Made by a program: the position numbers and the translations under genes. DNA of 64,000 bases from Hwangdonia lutea (lineage in GTDB: Bacteria > Bacteroidota > Bacteroidia > Flavobacteriales > Flavobacteriaceae), in NCBI RefSeq assembly GCF_032814565.1, contig NZ_CP136521.1, forward strand, positions 2,080,501 through 2,144,500, read 5' to 3'. How positions within the stretch are numbered: the stretch's first letter is position 1; every line of letters begins with the position of its first letter. Shown piece after piece: positions 37,560-47,533 of the stretch. The notes under the pieces were generated by a model. It was given only the letters and a program-made list of their open reading frames with translations, was not told the DNA's origin and ran no database searches.

Positions 37560-39089
37560 TTACCCAATAATCATTCCTGCGATAGTTGCCGAAATTAAAG
37601 AAGCAATGGTGCCTCCAATTAATGCTTTCATGCCAAATTTAGATAGGGTTTTACGTTGCCCGGGAGCCAACGAGCCTATGCCGCCAATTTGAATGCCGAT
37701 AGATGCAAAATTTGCAAATCCACAAAGCATGTAAGTCGCCATAATTATAGATTTTTGATAACTCAAATGCGTGGCATTAGCAACGTTTTTTAAACCCGAA
37801 AGTTGTATGTAACCAATAAATTCGCTAGCTGCTAGTTTTATGCCAAGGAGTTGCCCCATTAAAGCCATGTCTTCTTTGGCAACACCAATAAGCCACATTA
37901 AAGGCGCAAAAACATAACCCAAAATAAGTTCGAGCGATAAACTTTGGTACGACGTATTGCTGGCAATCCAACCGTTTAATGTGGTAACATCGCCCACCCA
38001 ACCTAAAATACCGTTAAACATGGCAATAAAAGCAACAAATACCAAAAGCATGGCACCAACGTTTACGGCTAGTTTTAAGCCTTCGGTTGTGCCGTTTGCG
38101 ATGGCATCTAAAAAGTTGGAACCTATTTTTTCTTGAGAAACCTTTACATCTGTATTGACGTTTTCGGTTTGGGGATATAATATTTTAGAAATTACAATAG
38201 CGCCCGGTGCTGCCATAACCGATGCGGCCAATAAGTGCTTTGCATAAAATAAACGCTTTACAGGATCGTCGCCACCAAGAAACCCGATGTAAGCGGCCAA
38301 AACAGCACCAGCCACGGTTGCCATACCGCCAATCATGACCAACAGCATTTCGGACTTATTCATTTTTTCTAAATACGCCTTAATTAAAAGAGGCGCTTCA
38401 GTTTGTCCTAAAAAAATGTTACCCGCCACACTTAAGCTTTCTGCTCCAGAAATTTTTAATAGTTTAGAAAGCAACCAACCAAAAGCCTTTACTACTTTTT
38501 GAATGATGCCTAAATAAAATAAAACCGATGTTAAAGCTGAAAAGAATATAATAGTTGGTAGCACTTGAAAAGCGAAAATAAACCCGAAAGTATCCATGTC
38601 TACAACCAAGCCCTCAAATAAAAATTTACTGCCAGCCCTTGTAAATTCTAAAACTTCAACAAATAAGCCACCAATAAATTCAAATATACTTTTGATGAAT
38701 TTAACTTTTAAAACACCTATGGCAATTAATAACTGAAATGCTAAACCAATACCAACAATTTTCCAATCGATGGCTTTCCTATTGCTACTAAAAAGAAAGG
38801 CTATAAAAATTAAAGTTACCATTCCCAATGCACCACGCCACAAGCTGTTTATTGAAAAACCTTGGCTTTCAATAATGGTGCTTTTTGTTTCATTTACAGC
38901 GGTTGTTTCGGAAGTATCTGCAATTTTATTTTCTGAAAAATTGATGTTAGTTGAGTCTATTAATATAGTTTCGGTTTGCGAAACATTTTCAATAGTATCG
39001 GCTAACTTTGTTTTGTCTGTTTCTTGCGCTATTAATGATGAAGTTGATAAGACAATAATAGCAACTAGGGACAAAAAAAAAGATTTCAT
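37560..39089 (-). CDS. NupC-type concentrative nucleoside transporter
   Basis: 509 residues. The N-terminal signal-like segment (LSLVAIIVLSTSSLIA) and a ~50-residue Thr/Glu/Asn-rich periplasmic stretch are followed by the CNT fold. CNT landmarks are FLGQTEAPLLIKAYL, KLLKISGAESLSVAGN, MAAPGAIVISKIL and CGFANFASIGIQIGGIGSLAP. It imports nucleosides with H+ or Na+. It starts 14 bp after the bifunctional nuclease gene, and thyA follows, suggesting a nucleotide-salvage transcription unit. Confidence 0.93.
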   Translation of the reverse strand: MKSFFLSLVAIIVLSTSSLIAQETDKTKLADTIENVSQTETILIDSTNINFSENKIADTSETTAVNETKSTIIESQGFSINSLWRGALGMVTLIFIAFLFSSNRKAIDWKIVGIGLAFQLLIAIGVLKVKFIKSIFEFIGGLFVEVLEFTRAGSKFLFEGLVVDMDTFGFIFAFQVLPTIIFFSALTSVLFYLGIIQKVVKAFGWLLSKLLKISGAESLSVAGNIFLGQTEAPLLIKAYLEKMNKSEMLLVMIGGMATVAGAVLAAYIGFLGGDDPVKRLFYAKHLLAASVMAAPGAIVISKILYPQTENVNTDVKVSQEKIGSNFLDAIANGTTEGLKLAVNVGAMLLVFVAFIAMFNGILGWVGDVTTLNGWIASNTSYQSLSLELILGYVFAPLMWLIGVAKEDMALMGQLLGIKLAASEFIGYIQLSGLKNVANATHLSYQKSIIMATYMLCGFANFASIGIQIGGIGSLAPGQRKTLSKFGMKALIGGTIASLISATIAGMIIG

Positions 39090-39103
39090 AGATATGTGAT
39101 AAA

Positions 39104-39721
39104 TTAACGTTTGGAAATTTCGTCGCGAATATGTGCAGCGGCCTCATAATCTTCGTTTGAAACGGCTTCGTCTAGTAATTTATGAAGTTCTTCAAGGGTT
39201 TTTCCTTTGTAGTTTTCGCGGGGTGCGTTAGGTTCTAATTCATTTGCCAATAAATCATCAACCAATATACTGTCTTGAAGTTCGTCTTCCTCTTCTTTTT
39301 TAGGATTCACTTTTAAGTAAATACCGGCTTTGTCGAGAATGTTTTTATAGGTAAAAATAGGAGCGTCAAAACGAAGTGCTAAAGCAATGGCATCACTGGT
39401 TCTGGCATCAATTATTTCTTCGATTTTATCGCGTTCGCAGATTAAACTGGAATAGAAAACACCATCGACTAATTTATGGATAATCACCTGCTTAACAACC
39501 ACATCGAACCTATCGGCGAAATTTTTAAACAAATCATGAGTTAAGGGACGGGGCGGGCGAATTTCTTTTTCTAACGCTATGGCAATGGATTGTGCTTCGA
39601 AAGCACCAATTACAATAGGAAGTTTGCGTTCGCCATCAACTTCATTTAATATAAGGGCATAGGCGCCATTTTGGGTTTGACTATAGGAAATGCCTTTTAT
39701 GTTTAATCTTACTAAACTCAT
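39104..39721 (-). CDS. Bifunctional nuclease-family (DUF151) protein with C-terminal UVR motif
   Basis: 205 residues. The BFN/DUF151 domain (1-135) has EVDGERKLPIVIGAFEAQSIAIALE, RPLTHDLF and DARTSDAIALALRF. The last ~35 residues form a UvrB/UvrC-type helical hairpin (LEELHKLLDEAVSNEDYEAAAHIRD). BFN domains were described with RNase and DNase activity in plants; in bacteria the role is less clear. The UVR motif suggests docking to a partner. It shares a transcription unit with the CNT transporter. Confidence 0.85.
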   Translation of the reverse strand: MSLVRLNIKGISYSQTQNGAYALILNEVDGERKLPIVIGAFEAQSIAIALEKEIRPPRPLTHDLFKNFADRFDVVVKQVIIHKLVDGVFYSSLICERDKIEEIIDARTSDAIALALRFDAPIFTYKNILDKAGIYLKVNPKKEEEDELQDSILVDDLLANELEPNAPRENYKGKTLEELHKLLDEAVSNEDYEAAAHIRDEISKR

Positions 39722-39935
39722 AAATTTACTCGATAATCCAGACTTAAATATTTAAAGGTGTGCCTCTTAATAAAAACATGTTTCTTAAAAAAAATACCAA
39801 GTGTGCAATTACCAAGGTAGTTTATTAAGCACAAAGAACTGTTTAAATTAGGAATTAACCAACTGCCAAAGCAGAATTATGATATAATGCTAATTTAATC
39901 AGTTCTGCGGAACAATACAATTTATAAAAAATAAT

Positions 39936-40895
39936 TTATTGTTGCGCTTTAAAAGCCTTTAATTTTTCGATGAGTTGCGGAACCACTTCAAAAGCATCGC
40001 CTACAACACCGTAATCTGCTGCTTTAAAGAATGGCGCTTCAGCATCGGTATTGATAACCACTTTTACTTTTGAGGCGTTAATACCCGCTAAATGCTGAAT
40101 AGCTCCAGAGATACCAATTGCAATGTAAAGGTTGGCGGCCACAGGTTTTCCCGTTTGCCCAACGTGTTCGCTATGGGGTCTCCAGCCTAAATCCGATACC
40201 GGTTTAGAACAGGCGGTTGCGGCACCTAATACTTCGGCCAATTCTTCAATCATGCCCCAATTTTCAGGACCTTTTAATCCACGGCCGCCAGAAACCACAA
40301 TTTCGGCATCGGCAATGGTTACTTTATCGGTGGCTTTATCTACCGATTGTACGGTAACACCGGATTCTGGAAGGGTTGGCGAAAAATCTTCCGCGGAAGC
40401 GTTACCACTAGATTCCACCAATCCGAAAGCGTTGTTTGAAACGGCCACTAGCTTAACATCGGTATCGATGGTAGTCATGCTAAAAGCTTTGTTTGTAAAG
40501 GCTGTACGTTTTACTGTAAACGGCGAGGTGCTTGATGGCACATCAACCACATTGGAAGCAAATCCTGCGTTTAAGCCAACGGCTAATAACGGTGCTAAAT
40601 ATTTGCTATCGGCACTAGAGCTTACAATAACAACCTTGGCATTTTCTTTTTCTGCGGCTTGTTTTAAAACATCGGCATAGGTTTTGGCATTAAAAGCATC
40701 GAGTTGTGAATTGCTCACATTTAAAACCTTGTCAACGCCATAATTTCCTAATGCTGATGCATCGTTGGCATTTATGGCCACGGCTGTTACCGTAGTGCCC
40801 AATTGGGTGGCTACCGCTTTGGCGTAAGAGGCAACCTCAAAGGCTGTTTTTTTAAATTTTCCTTGTTCTGATTCTGTATATACTAAAACTGACAT
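39936..40895 (-). CDS. etfA: Electron transfer flavoprotein, alpha subunit
   Basis: 319 residues from the ATG at 40893-40895 (MSVLVYTESEQGKFKK). A longer frame to 40919 would read into a hairpin repeat and is rejected. The C-terminal FAD domain has VVSGGRGLKGPENWGMIEEL, GWRPHSEHVGQTGKPVAANLY and INTDAEAPFFKAADYGVVGD. With EtfB it carries electrons from acyl-CoA and other dehydrogenases to the quinone pool. etfB is upstream. Confidence 0.96.
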   Translation of the reverse strand: MSVLVYTESEQGKFKKTAFEVASYAKAVATQLGTTVTAVAINANDASALGNYGVDKVLNVSNSQLDAFNAKTYADVLKQAAEKENAKVVIVSSSADSKYLAPLLAVGLNAGFASNVVDVPSSTSPFTVKRTAFTNKAFSMTTIDTDVKLVAVSNNAFGLVESSGNASAEDFSPTLPESGVTVQSVDKATDKVTIADAEIVVSGGRGLKGPENWGMIEELAEVLGAATACSKPVSDLGWRPHSEHVGQTGKPVAANLYIAIGISGAIQHLAGINASKVKVVINTDAEAPFFKAADYGVVGDAFEVVPQLIEKLKAFKAQQ

Positions 40896-40913
40896 AATAT
40901 GTAATCTTTTGTT

Positions 40914-40940
40914 TGTCATTCCCGTGAAGACGGGAATCTT
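40914..40940. repeat. Hairpin repeat between etfB and etfA
   Basis: GTCATTCCCGTGAAGACGGG plus AATC. The arms ATTCCCGT and ACGGGAAT pair around GAAG. Related to the inner part of 8671-8753. In the 105-bp gap of an operon it may tune relative expression of the two subunits or protect mRNA ends. Confidence 0.5.
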
Positions 40941-41000
40941 ATATTAATATTTTCGTAAACTTTAAAGGATCCTGAAATAAATTTAGGATGATTTAAAAGG

Positions 41001-41747
41001 TTAAATCACCTTGGCTTCGTTGTGAAGCAAGTTTACTAATTCGTCTAAATTATCAGGCGATACTAAGGTTACAGCGCCTTTTGGAGTTGGTTTTTCAAAT
41101 GCAACCGCCGAGGTTTCGGCATTAGCATCAACAGGTTCTACTACGGTTAATGGTTTTTTACGAGCCATCATAATACCGCGCATATTCGGAATGCGTAAAT
41201 CGCTTTCTTCAACCAATCCTTTTTGCCCACCAATAACTAGCGGTAACGTTGTTGCAACGGTTTCTTTTCCACCGTCAATTTCACGAACTGCCGTAGCATT
41301 AGTGCCATCAACCTCAAGATTAATGCAGTTGTTTACAAAATTGGCGTTGGTTAAACCAGCTAACATGCCAGGAACCATACCGCCATTATAATCAATAGAT
41401 TCACGACCGGCAATTACCAAATCGTAACCGCCATCTTGTACCACTTTCGCTAATTGTTTGGCTACCTGAAATCCGTCTAAAGCCGCAGTATTAACACGTA
41501 TGGCGCTGTCTGCACCAATAGCTAAAGCTTTACGTAAAGTTGGTTCGGTTTCTGCGCCACCAACATTTACAACATCGACACTGGCCCCTTGTTTTTCTTT
41601 AAACCACATGGCACGGGTTAAACCAAACTCATCATTTGGATTGATAACAAATTGCACACCGTTGGTGTCGAATTTAGAGTTGTCATCCGTAAAATTAATT
41701 TTTGATGTAGTGTCCGGAACGTGACTTATACACACTAAAATTTTCAT
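41001..41747 (-). CDS. etfB: Electron transfer flavoprotein, beta subunit
   Basis: 248 residues. Beta-subunit landmarks are MKILVCISHVPDT, KFDTNGVQFVINPNDEFGLT, AGRESIDYNGGMVPGMLA and RGIMMARKKPLTVVEP (AMP-binding and recognition-loop regions). It pairs with EtfA as a heterodimer. It is the first gene of the etfB-etfA unit and divergent from pdhB. Confidence 0.96.
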   Translation of the reverse strand: MKILVCISHVPDTTSKINFTDDNSKFDTNGVQFVINPNDEFGLTRAMWFKEKQGASVDVVNVGGAETEPTLRKALAIGADSAIRVNTAALDGFQVAKQLAKVVQDGGYDLVIAGRESIDYNGGMVPGMLAGLTNANFVNNCINLEVDGTNATAVREIDGGKETVATTLPLVIGGQKGLVEESDLRIPNMRGIMMARKKPLTVVEPVDANAETSAVAFEKPTPKGAVTLVSPDNLDELVNLLHNEAKVI

Positions 41748-41962
41748 ATTTTTGTAATTAAATTAAGACTAGTTACTTGCGAAGTCCAGAACTACAACGT
41801 TATAGTTTGCGCTATAATTTTAGAACTTCTAAATTTTGGCAACGAAGTTAATTATTTTATTTTGAATATTTACTATGCGTGCATAATAAATTTTAGATAA
41901 TTCTTTTAAACAAAGTCATCTATTTATTGTTATTTTTGCAATTCGATTTAAAAACACATTTA

Positions 41963-42940
41963 ATGAAGACAATTCAATTTAGAGAAGCCATTTGCGAAGC
42001 CATGAGCGAAGAAATGCGCAGAGACGAAAGCGTTTATTTAATGGGTGAGGAAGTTGCGGAGTATAACGGCGCTTACAAAGCTTCAAAAGGTATGTTAGAC
42101 GAATTTGGAGCAAAACGTGTAATTGATACACCAATTGCAGAACTTGGGTTTGCCGGAATAGCCATTGGCTCTACCATGACTGGAAACCGACCTATTGTGG
42201 AGTACATGACGTTTAATTTCTCGTTAGTTGGAATTGATCAAATTATAAATAATGCGGCAAAAATTAGACAAATGTCGGGTGGACAATTTAAATGTCCTAT
42301 TGTATTTCGTGGCCCTACGGCTTCTGCCGGTCAGTTGGGTGCTACGCACTCGCAAGCATTCGAGAATTGGTTCGCCAATACACCAGGTTTAAAAGTAATT
42401 GTACCATCAAATCCTTATGATGCCAAAGGCTTATTAAAAGCTGCCATTCGCGATGATGACCCTGTTATTTTTATGGAAAGCGAGCAAATGTACGGCGATA
42501 AGGGTGAAGTACCAGAAGGCGAATATGTTTTACCAATTGGCGTTGCCGATATAAAACGCGAAGGTACCGATGTTACTATTGTGTCTTTCGGTAAGATTAT
42601 TAAAGAGGCTTACAAAGCCGCTGAAGAATTGGAAAAAGAAGGCATTTCTTGTGAAATTATCGATTTAAGAACCGTGCGTCCTATGGACAGAAAGGCGATT
42701 GTAGAGTCGGTTAAAAAAACCAATAGACTCGTCATTTTGGAAGAAGCATGGCCTTTTGGAAATGTAGCAACCGAAATTACATACTTGGTGCAATCGGAGG
42801 CTTTTGACTATTTAGATGCCCCAATTGTTAAAATTAATACCGCAGATACACCTGCGCCGTACTCACCGGTTTTACTGGAAGAATGGCTGCCAGATTACAC
42901 TGAAGTAATTAAGGCCGTTAAAAAAGTGTTGTACAAATAA
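41963..42940 (+). CDS. pdhB: Pyruvate dehydrogenase E1 component, beta subunit
   Basis: 325 residues from the ATG at 41963. A 12-codon extension from a TTG at 41927 would overlap the promoter box TATTTTTG (41931-41938) and is not used. Landmarks are FREAICEAMSEEMRRDESVY, DTPIAELGFAGIAIG and FRGPTASAGQLGATHSQ, then EEWLPDY at the C-terminus. With the alpha subunit it decarboxylates pyruvate using thiamine pyrophosphate. No pdhA or E2 gene is adjacent, so the complex is split in this genome. Confidence 0.94.
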   Translation: MKTIQFREAICEAMSEEMRRDESVYLMGEEVAEYNGAYKASKGMLDEFGAKRVIDTPIAELGFAGIAIGSTMTGNRPIVEYMTFNFSLVGIDQIINNAAKIRQMSGGQFKCPIVFRGPTASAGQLGATHSQAFENWFANTPGLKVIVPSNPYDAKGLLKAAIRDDDPVIFMESEQMYGDKGEVPEGEYVLPIGVADIKREGTDVTIVSFGKIIKEAYKAAEELEKEGISCEIIDLRTVRPMDRKAIVESVKKTNRLVILEEAWPFGNVATEITYLVQSEAFDYLDAPIVKINTADTPAPYSPVLLEEWLPDYTEVIKAVKKVLYK

Positions 42941-42963
42941 ATTAATTTTTTTTACGTTATATA

Positions 42964-42999
42964 AACTTCATTAGCACGATTGTTGATGAAGTTTTTTTA
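42964..42999 (+). terminator. Terminator of pdhB
   Basis: AAACTTCAT and ATGAAGTTT arms around a 14-nt loop, followed by a T run. It ends 4 bp before the start of the next gene. Confidence 0.75.
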
Positions 43000-43003
43000 T
43001 ACT

Positions 43004-45517
43004 ATGAACATAAAACTACTTTTTACATTTCTCTTCCTAGGATTTATTTCAGCCATTGCCCAAACCAAAGTAAGCGGTTATGTTTTTGATGAGTTTAACG
43101 AGCCCATATCGTTTGCCAATGTTATATTTAAAGGTTCTTCAGAAGGCACGATTACCGACGAAAACGGAAAATTCTATTTAGAATCCAACGAAACTTGGAG
43201 CGCCTTATCCGTGTCTTTTATTGGCTATGAAACATTAATTGTTCCTTTGGATAAAAAAGTAAACTACAATTTAAAATTCACTTTAAAAGAGGAAACGGCA
43301 CAACTCGATGCGGTGGTTATTGTGTCTGGAAAACAATCAAAAAAGAATAATCCGGCTATCGATTTGCTGCGTAAAATTTGGGAACACAAACGCAAAAACG
43401 GATTACATCTTTACAAACAATACGAATACGATAAGTACGAAAAAGTAGAATTCGACATCAATACCATCGATAGTGCGCTAATTAAAAGTAAGCTTTTTAG
43501 AGGTATGGAATTTGTGTTTAACGAAGTAGATACCTCGCGCGTTACGGGTAAAACCTATTTGCCCATGTTTATTAACGAAGCCGTTTCCAGGGTTTATGGC
43601 GATAATGTAATCAATAAGGAAAAAGAGGTTTTAAAAGGCAATAAAAACTCGGGATTTAGTGATAATCAAGTGGTAATCGATTTTGTTGACGATTTGTATT
43701 CCGATTATAATGTGTACGATAATTACCTGAAATTTTTCGATAAAAGCTTCGTAAGTCCACTTTCAAAAACAGGCATCAATACTTATAATTACGTGTTGTC
43801 CGACAGTGCCTTTATCGACAATAAATGGTGCTACAATATTATTTATTATCCGCGCCGTAAAAACGAACTCACCTTTAAAGGCGATTTTTGGGTGGCAGAT
43901 TCCACCTATGCCATAAAGGAAATTAATTTACAAGCCTCAAAAAGCGCCAACATAAACTGGGTGAAGGATATTTATATCGAACAGGAATTTGAAGTGCTTA
44001 ACGATTCGTTATTTCTTGTAAAACGCGATTATATGATGTCTGATTTCGCGTTAAACAAAAAAGAAAATTCGCGTGGTGTGTACGGCAAACGAACCACATT
44101 ATTTAATAATTATGAATTCGATAAACCCTTAGATAAAAAGTTTTACGACCGAGAAGTTTACAATTACGACAAAGATGTTTACGATAGGGACGAGGCGTTT
44201 TGGGCTGAAAACCGTTTGGAAGATTTAAACAAAGACGAACAAGGCGTTTACAAAATGTTAGACACCTTAAAAACTGTTAAAAAGTTTAAAAGGCTTTATA
44301 ATTTAGGCAGCATTTTATCGTCGGGTTATATTGAGTTTAACACCTTGCCGTTAGATTACGGGCCTATTTTTTCAACCTTTGGGTTTAATGAGGTGGAAGG
44401 TTTGCGATTGCGCACCGGCGGGCGAACCTATTTTGGCAGAAACGATTTGTGGCGTTTAGAAGGCTTTTTGGCTTATGGTTTTAGAGACGATAAATTTAAA
44501 TACGGTATGTCGGGAAAATGGCTGTTAGACAAAAGAAGCCGATTGATAATTTCTGGCGGAAATCGGCGCGATGTCGAGCAAATAGGGGCTAGCCTTACCA
44601 CAAGTACCGATGTTTTGGGGCGCAGTTTAGCTTCGTCGTCGGTTGTTGGAACCGGAGCGAACGACAAGTTAACAGCCATAAATTTAACCAGTTTAGCAGT
44701 GCAGCTTGAGCCTTGGCGCAATGTTATTTTCAGGCTCGGTGCAAATTACCGTACTTTGGAATCGGCATCACCAACCTTTAGTTTAGATTATGTTGATGAC
44801 GAGGAGCCCACAGGTTTTTCATCCAAAATAATTCAATTTGAAACCTCGCTTTCGCTTTCCTATTTTCCCAAACGAAAAATGACAGGTTTTGGGGTTGAGC
44901 GACGAACTGCCAACGACGATTTTGCACGTATTTTTGCGCAAGTAAGTCGTGGCGATAAGAGCGTGCTCAATAGCGATTTTAGTTACACCAAATTGCAGCT
45001 GTCGTACATTCAGCCCTGGCAGTTGGGTGGTTTTGGTAGGTTGTACACCACTGTGGAAGCCGGTAAAACCTTTGGCGAAGTGCCACTTGGATTGTTAAGC
45101 GTTATCCCCGGAAACCAATCGTATTTTTCAATTTACAACACCTTTTCGCAGTTAGATTATTACGAGTTTGTGTCCGATACCTACGCATCCTTTCATTTCG
45201 AACACAATTTTAACGGCCGTTTATTTTCCAGAATTCCGTTTTTACGCAAATTGAATCTGCGTGAAATTGTGAGTGTTCGAGGCGTTTGGGGCGATATTTC
45301 GCAAGCGAATATCAACTTAAATACCACGGAGAATCCCAATAACATTCCGCTGGTGGCACCAAACGATAAACCCTATTACGAATACGGTTTAGGCGTTGGG
45401 AATATCTTTAAAATATTCAGGGTCGACTTTAATTTTAGAGGCAATTATAAAGATAAAGCGCTCTACCCCAATGCCCGAAAGTTTGGTGTAACCGGGACCT
45501 TTGGATTTCATTTTTAG
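43004..45517 (+). CDS. DUF5686 outer-membrane protein with carboxypeptidase-like regulatory domain
   Basis: 837 residues from the ATG at 43004; the 8-codon longer start overlaps the pdhB terminator. A signal peptide (LLFTFLFLGFISAIAQ) precedes a carboxypeptidase-D-like regulatory domain (KVSGYVFDEFNEPISFANVI). The DUF5686 body follows, rich in beta strands and ending in an aromatic (TGTFGFHF), as in outer-membrane barrels. It resembles TonB-receptor-related proteins but has no plug motif. Its role is unknown; a surface location is inferred. Confidence 0.85.
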   Translation: MNIKLLFTFLFLGFISAIAQTKVSGYVFDEFNEPISFANVIFKGSSEGTITDENGKFYLESNETWSALSVSFIGYETLIVPLDKKVNYNLKFTLKEETAQLDAVVIVSGKQSKKNNPAIDLLRKIWEHKRKNGLHLYKQYEYDKYEKVEFDINTIDSALIKSKLFRGMEFVFNEVDTSRVTGKTYLPMFINEAVSRVYGDNVINKEKEVLKGNKNSGFSDNQVVIDFVDDLYSDYNVYDNYLKFFDKSFVSPLSKTGINTYNYVLSDSAFIDNKWCYNIIYYPRRKNELTFKGDFWVADSTYAIKEINLQASKSANINWVKDIYIEQEFEVLNDSLFLVKRDYMMSDFALNKKENSRGVYGKRTTLFNNYEFDKPLDKKFYDREVYNYDKDVYDRDEAFWAENRLEDLNKDEQGVYKMLDTLKTVKKFKRLYNLGSILSSGYIEFNTLPLDYGPIFSTFGFNEVEGLRLRTGGRTYFGRNDLWRLEGFLAYGFRDDKFKYGMSGKWLLDKRSRLIISGGNRRDVEQIGASLTTSTDVLGRSLASSSVVGTGANDKLTAINLTSLAVQLEPWRNVIFRLGANYRTLESASPTFSLDYVDDEEPTGFSSKIIQFETSLSLSYFPKRKMTGFGVERRTANDDFARIFAQVSRGDKSVLNSDFSYTKLQLSYIQPWQLGGFGRLYTTVEAGKTFGEVPLGLLSVIPGNQSYFSIYNTFSQLDYYEFVSDTYASFHFEHNFNGRLFSRIPFLRKLNLREIVSVRGVWGDISQANINLNTTENPNNIPLVAPNDKPYYEYGLGVGNIFKIFRVDFNFRGNYKDKALYPNARKFGVTGTFGFHF

Positions 45518-45835
45518 GCAGGCTATTTGGGCGTTCCCCTCGTAAAAACTCCGGTCGCGCTTTCACTACTCAATCTTTTTGCTCGTGCCTCACAAAAAGG
45601 ATTTCAAACAAACCGTTCAATCGCTAACGCACCTATTTGCTAGTTTATGTTTTATTTGGGACGTTGTTTTTGTTTTTGGAGAGGTTTGTTTGACGGTCTC
45701 GGCTATGAGTAGTTGCGTGGTATAGCACTTAACTTTGCAAGTACGCACCAAACTGAAAATCCGTAAGGATTTTCAGAAGTAGGCGAGAACAAGCAATTAC
45801 TTATAGGAGCCATTGTTGTGCCCAGTTTTCTTATT
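45518..45835. repeat. 318-bp gene-free stretch: interspersed repeat plus folded cassette element (copy 2)
   Basis: 45531-45620 starts CTATTTGGGCGTTCCCC and includes GGTCGCGCTTTC, related to 28664-28703. 45690-45824 aligns with 7715-7831. It contains a perfect 10-bp stem hairpin (CTGAAAATCC/GGATTTTCAG with loop GTAA, about 45752-45775). Outer imperfect arms CTATGAGTAGTTG (45703-45715) and CAATTACTTATAG (45795-45807) enclose it. The bracket GTTGTGCCCA (45815-45824) is the exact inverted partner of TGGGCACAAC at 49926-49935. Confidence 0.65.
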
Positions 45836-47533
45836 CTATATTTTAAATAGTTTGCTTTCTTGTGATAATTTCAACACTTCATAAATACTAGTATCTATGT
45901 CAGTTGGAAGTTTGTCACGAAGAACAGGTGCTATGTATTGACAATTTATTTCATTAATGATAGTAGTCATTAAATTCAAAATTTGGTTACCATGTACTGT
46001 CTCAATTTGGTCATGAATGATGAAATGTAGCGCTTCAATGTCTAAAGAATCGGCAAATTGAATATATGCTAAATCAAACGCTGCAATCTGCCCTTTCTTT
46101 TTACCAGTTCCTAAATTCCCACTAATACTAGTTATATTTAGTTCATAACCCTTTTCAGTTTTTTCTGAACTCATAACAAATTGTTCTCCATATAACTTAT
46201 TTGAAATTGAAGAAAAATACTTATTAAATTCAGAAATTCGTTCTTGAATTAAATCATCTTTATCAGTAATAGATTTATCTATCTCACTTAATTGAGTAGA
46301 AATGTCGTCTAATTTATCCATTGAGTTTTTCCATAATCTTTTTAGCTCTTCAAGATTACCTTTTTTCTCATATGCGACATTTAGATTTGTAATTATTGTT
46401 TGAAGTTCTGAAACAGCACCAGATTTTTTCAGTTTAGTTGTAAATTTTTCCTCATTTATTAATAAATCTTGTAGTTCTCTCCTTTTTGAGATAATTGACT
46501 CATTTAAAACTGGAAGTTCTTCAGTTATGAAATTAATTTTTTCTGAAAGCATTGAATTATGGAAATTCAATGTTTCTTCAAATGATTTTTGAATAGAAGG
46601 ATTTAGAATTTTTGCTTCTTTATACAGAAATTGAATTTGAGATACATCAATATTTGAGTATTCTTTTTCAAGTTCATCTTTACTTTCTTCAATAAGTTCC
46701 TTACGTATTTCGAGTTGGCTTATTTCAGTAGAAATTTTATTGATTTGAGATTTAATTGAATTTAAAGAAGATAGGTCATCATCATAATTTTCATTAATGT
46801 TGAAATTTTCTTTTGTAATTTCTAAATCTGAAATAGTACGATTTATTACAGTTAGCGACTGTTCAATTTGAGAAAGATTGCTTTCTTTTCTCAATCTTTT
46901 TTGTAAATTTTCTTCAATCTTTTTTTGAGATAGCAATCGTTGTTTTTTGTCAGCATCATCTAAATCTATACCTAGCCAAAAAAGATAAAGAGGTTCATAC
47001 TCATCTGCGGTTGTATTAAAATGTAGAACTTTTACAGCGTTAACTAATCTGTTTTTCTCATCTCTAATATTCTTTGCAATAAGTTGTCTAAAAGTCGGTT
47101 TTAGTTTGTCAGAGTCAAAAATTAACTCCTTTAATTTTATTTTAAAATTCTCATCATTAAACTGTTCTCCATTAATTTCTTGAATTTTATCTTTTCTAGT
47201 TAAAAAATTTCTACGAATAGTAATTTCCCTTGAATTCTCGACATCTAAATCTTCTTTTAGAATTAAGGTGATAATTATATTATTGTTTTTAAGAAAGTTT
47301 TCAATGACATTATTTCCTTTATTTTTAAATTCTTGGTCTTGGTATATATTTTTCCCTTTACCGCCTAGACAAAAATCTATGAGACGAATTGCAGTTGTTT
47401 TTCCAACATTATTGCCAGACTCTTGCTCATTATCAGTATTAGTTTCATCAACTATTAAATTAATTCCTTTGTGAAAAAGAACTTCTCTTATGACGTTTTT
47501 GTCATTTTCTATTTTTAAAAGTTTTAGAAACAT
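45836..47533 (-). CDS. ABC-three-component system ATPase, DUF2326 (SMC-like)
   Basis: 565 residues. The Walker A motif is GNNVGKTTAIRLIDFCLGG at residues 40-58. A long coiled coil (about 210-440) has the heptad-rich IEENLQKRLRKESNLSQIEQ and LKKSGAVSELQTII. The C-terminal ATPase half has GTGKKKGQIAAFDLAY and a Walker B-like FIIHDQIETVHGNQ, matching the DUF2326 pattern. In the ABC-3C class this is the Rad50/SMC-like sensor ATPase that should act with the middle component and the effector. It overlaps the middle-component gene by 10 bp and is the last gene of the operon. Confidence 0.9.
   Translation of the reverse strand: MFLKLLKIENDKNVIREVLFHKGINLIVDETNTDNEQESGNNVGKTTAIRLIDFCLGGKGKNIYQDQEFKNKGNNVIENFLKNNNIIITLILKEDLDVENSREITIRRNFLTRKDKIQEINGEQFNDENFKIKLKELIFDSDKLKPTFRQLIAKNIRDEKNRLVNAVKVLHFNTTADEYEPLYLFWLGIDLDDADKKQRLLSQKKIEENLQKRLRKESNLSQIEQSLTVINRTISDLEITKENFNINENYDDDLSSLNSIKSQINKISTEISQLEIRKELIEESKDELEKEYSNIDVSQIQFLYKEAKILNPSIQKSFEETLNFHNSMLSEKINFITEELPVLNESIISKRRELQDLLINEEKFTTKLKKSGAVSELQTIITNLNVAYEKKGNLEELKRLWKNSMDKLDDISTQLSEIDKSITDKDDLIQERISEFNKYFSSISNKLYGEQFVMSSEKTEKGYELNITSISGNLGTGKKKGQIAAFDLAYIQFADSLDIEALHFIIHDQIETVHGNQILNLMTTIINEINCQYIAPVLRDKLPTDIDTSIYEVLKLSQESKLFKI

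Noticed and set aside
40896-40919. Eight-residue N-terminal extension of EtfA
   Set aside because: It reads into a hairpin repeat; EtfA proteins begin at MSVLVYTE.
42980-43003. Eight-residue N-terminal extension of the DUF5686 protein
   Set aside because: It lies within the pdhB terminator; the ATG at 43004 starts the signal peptide.
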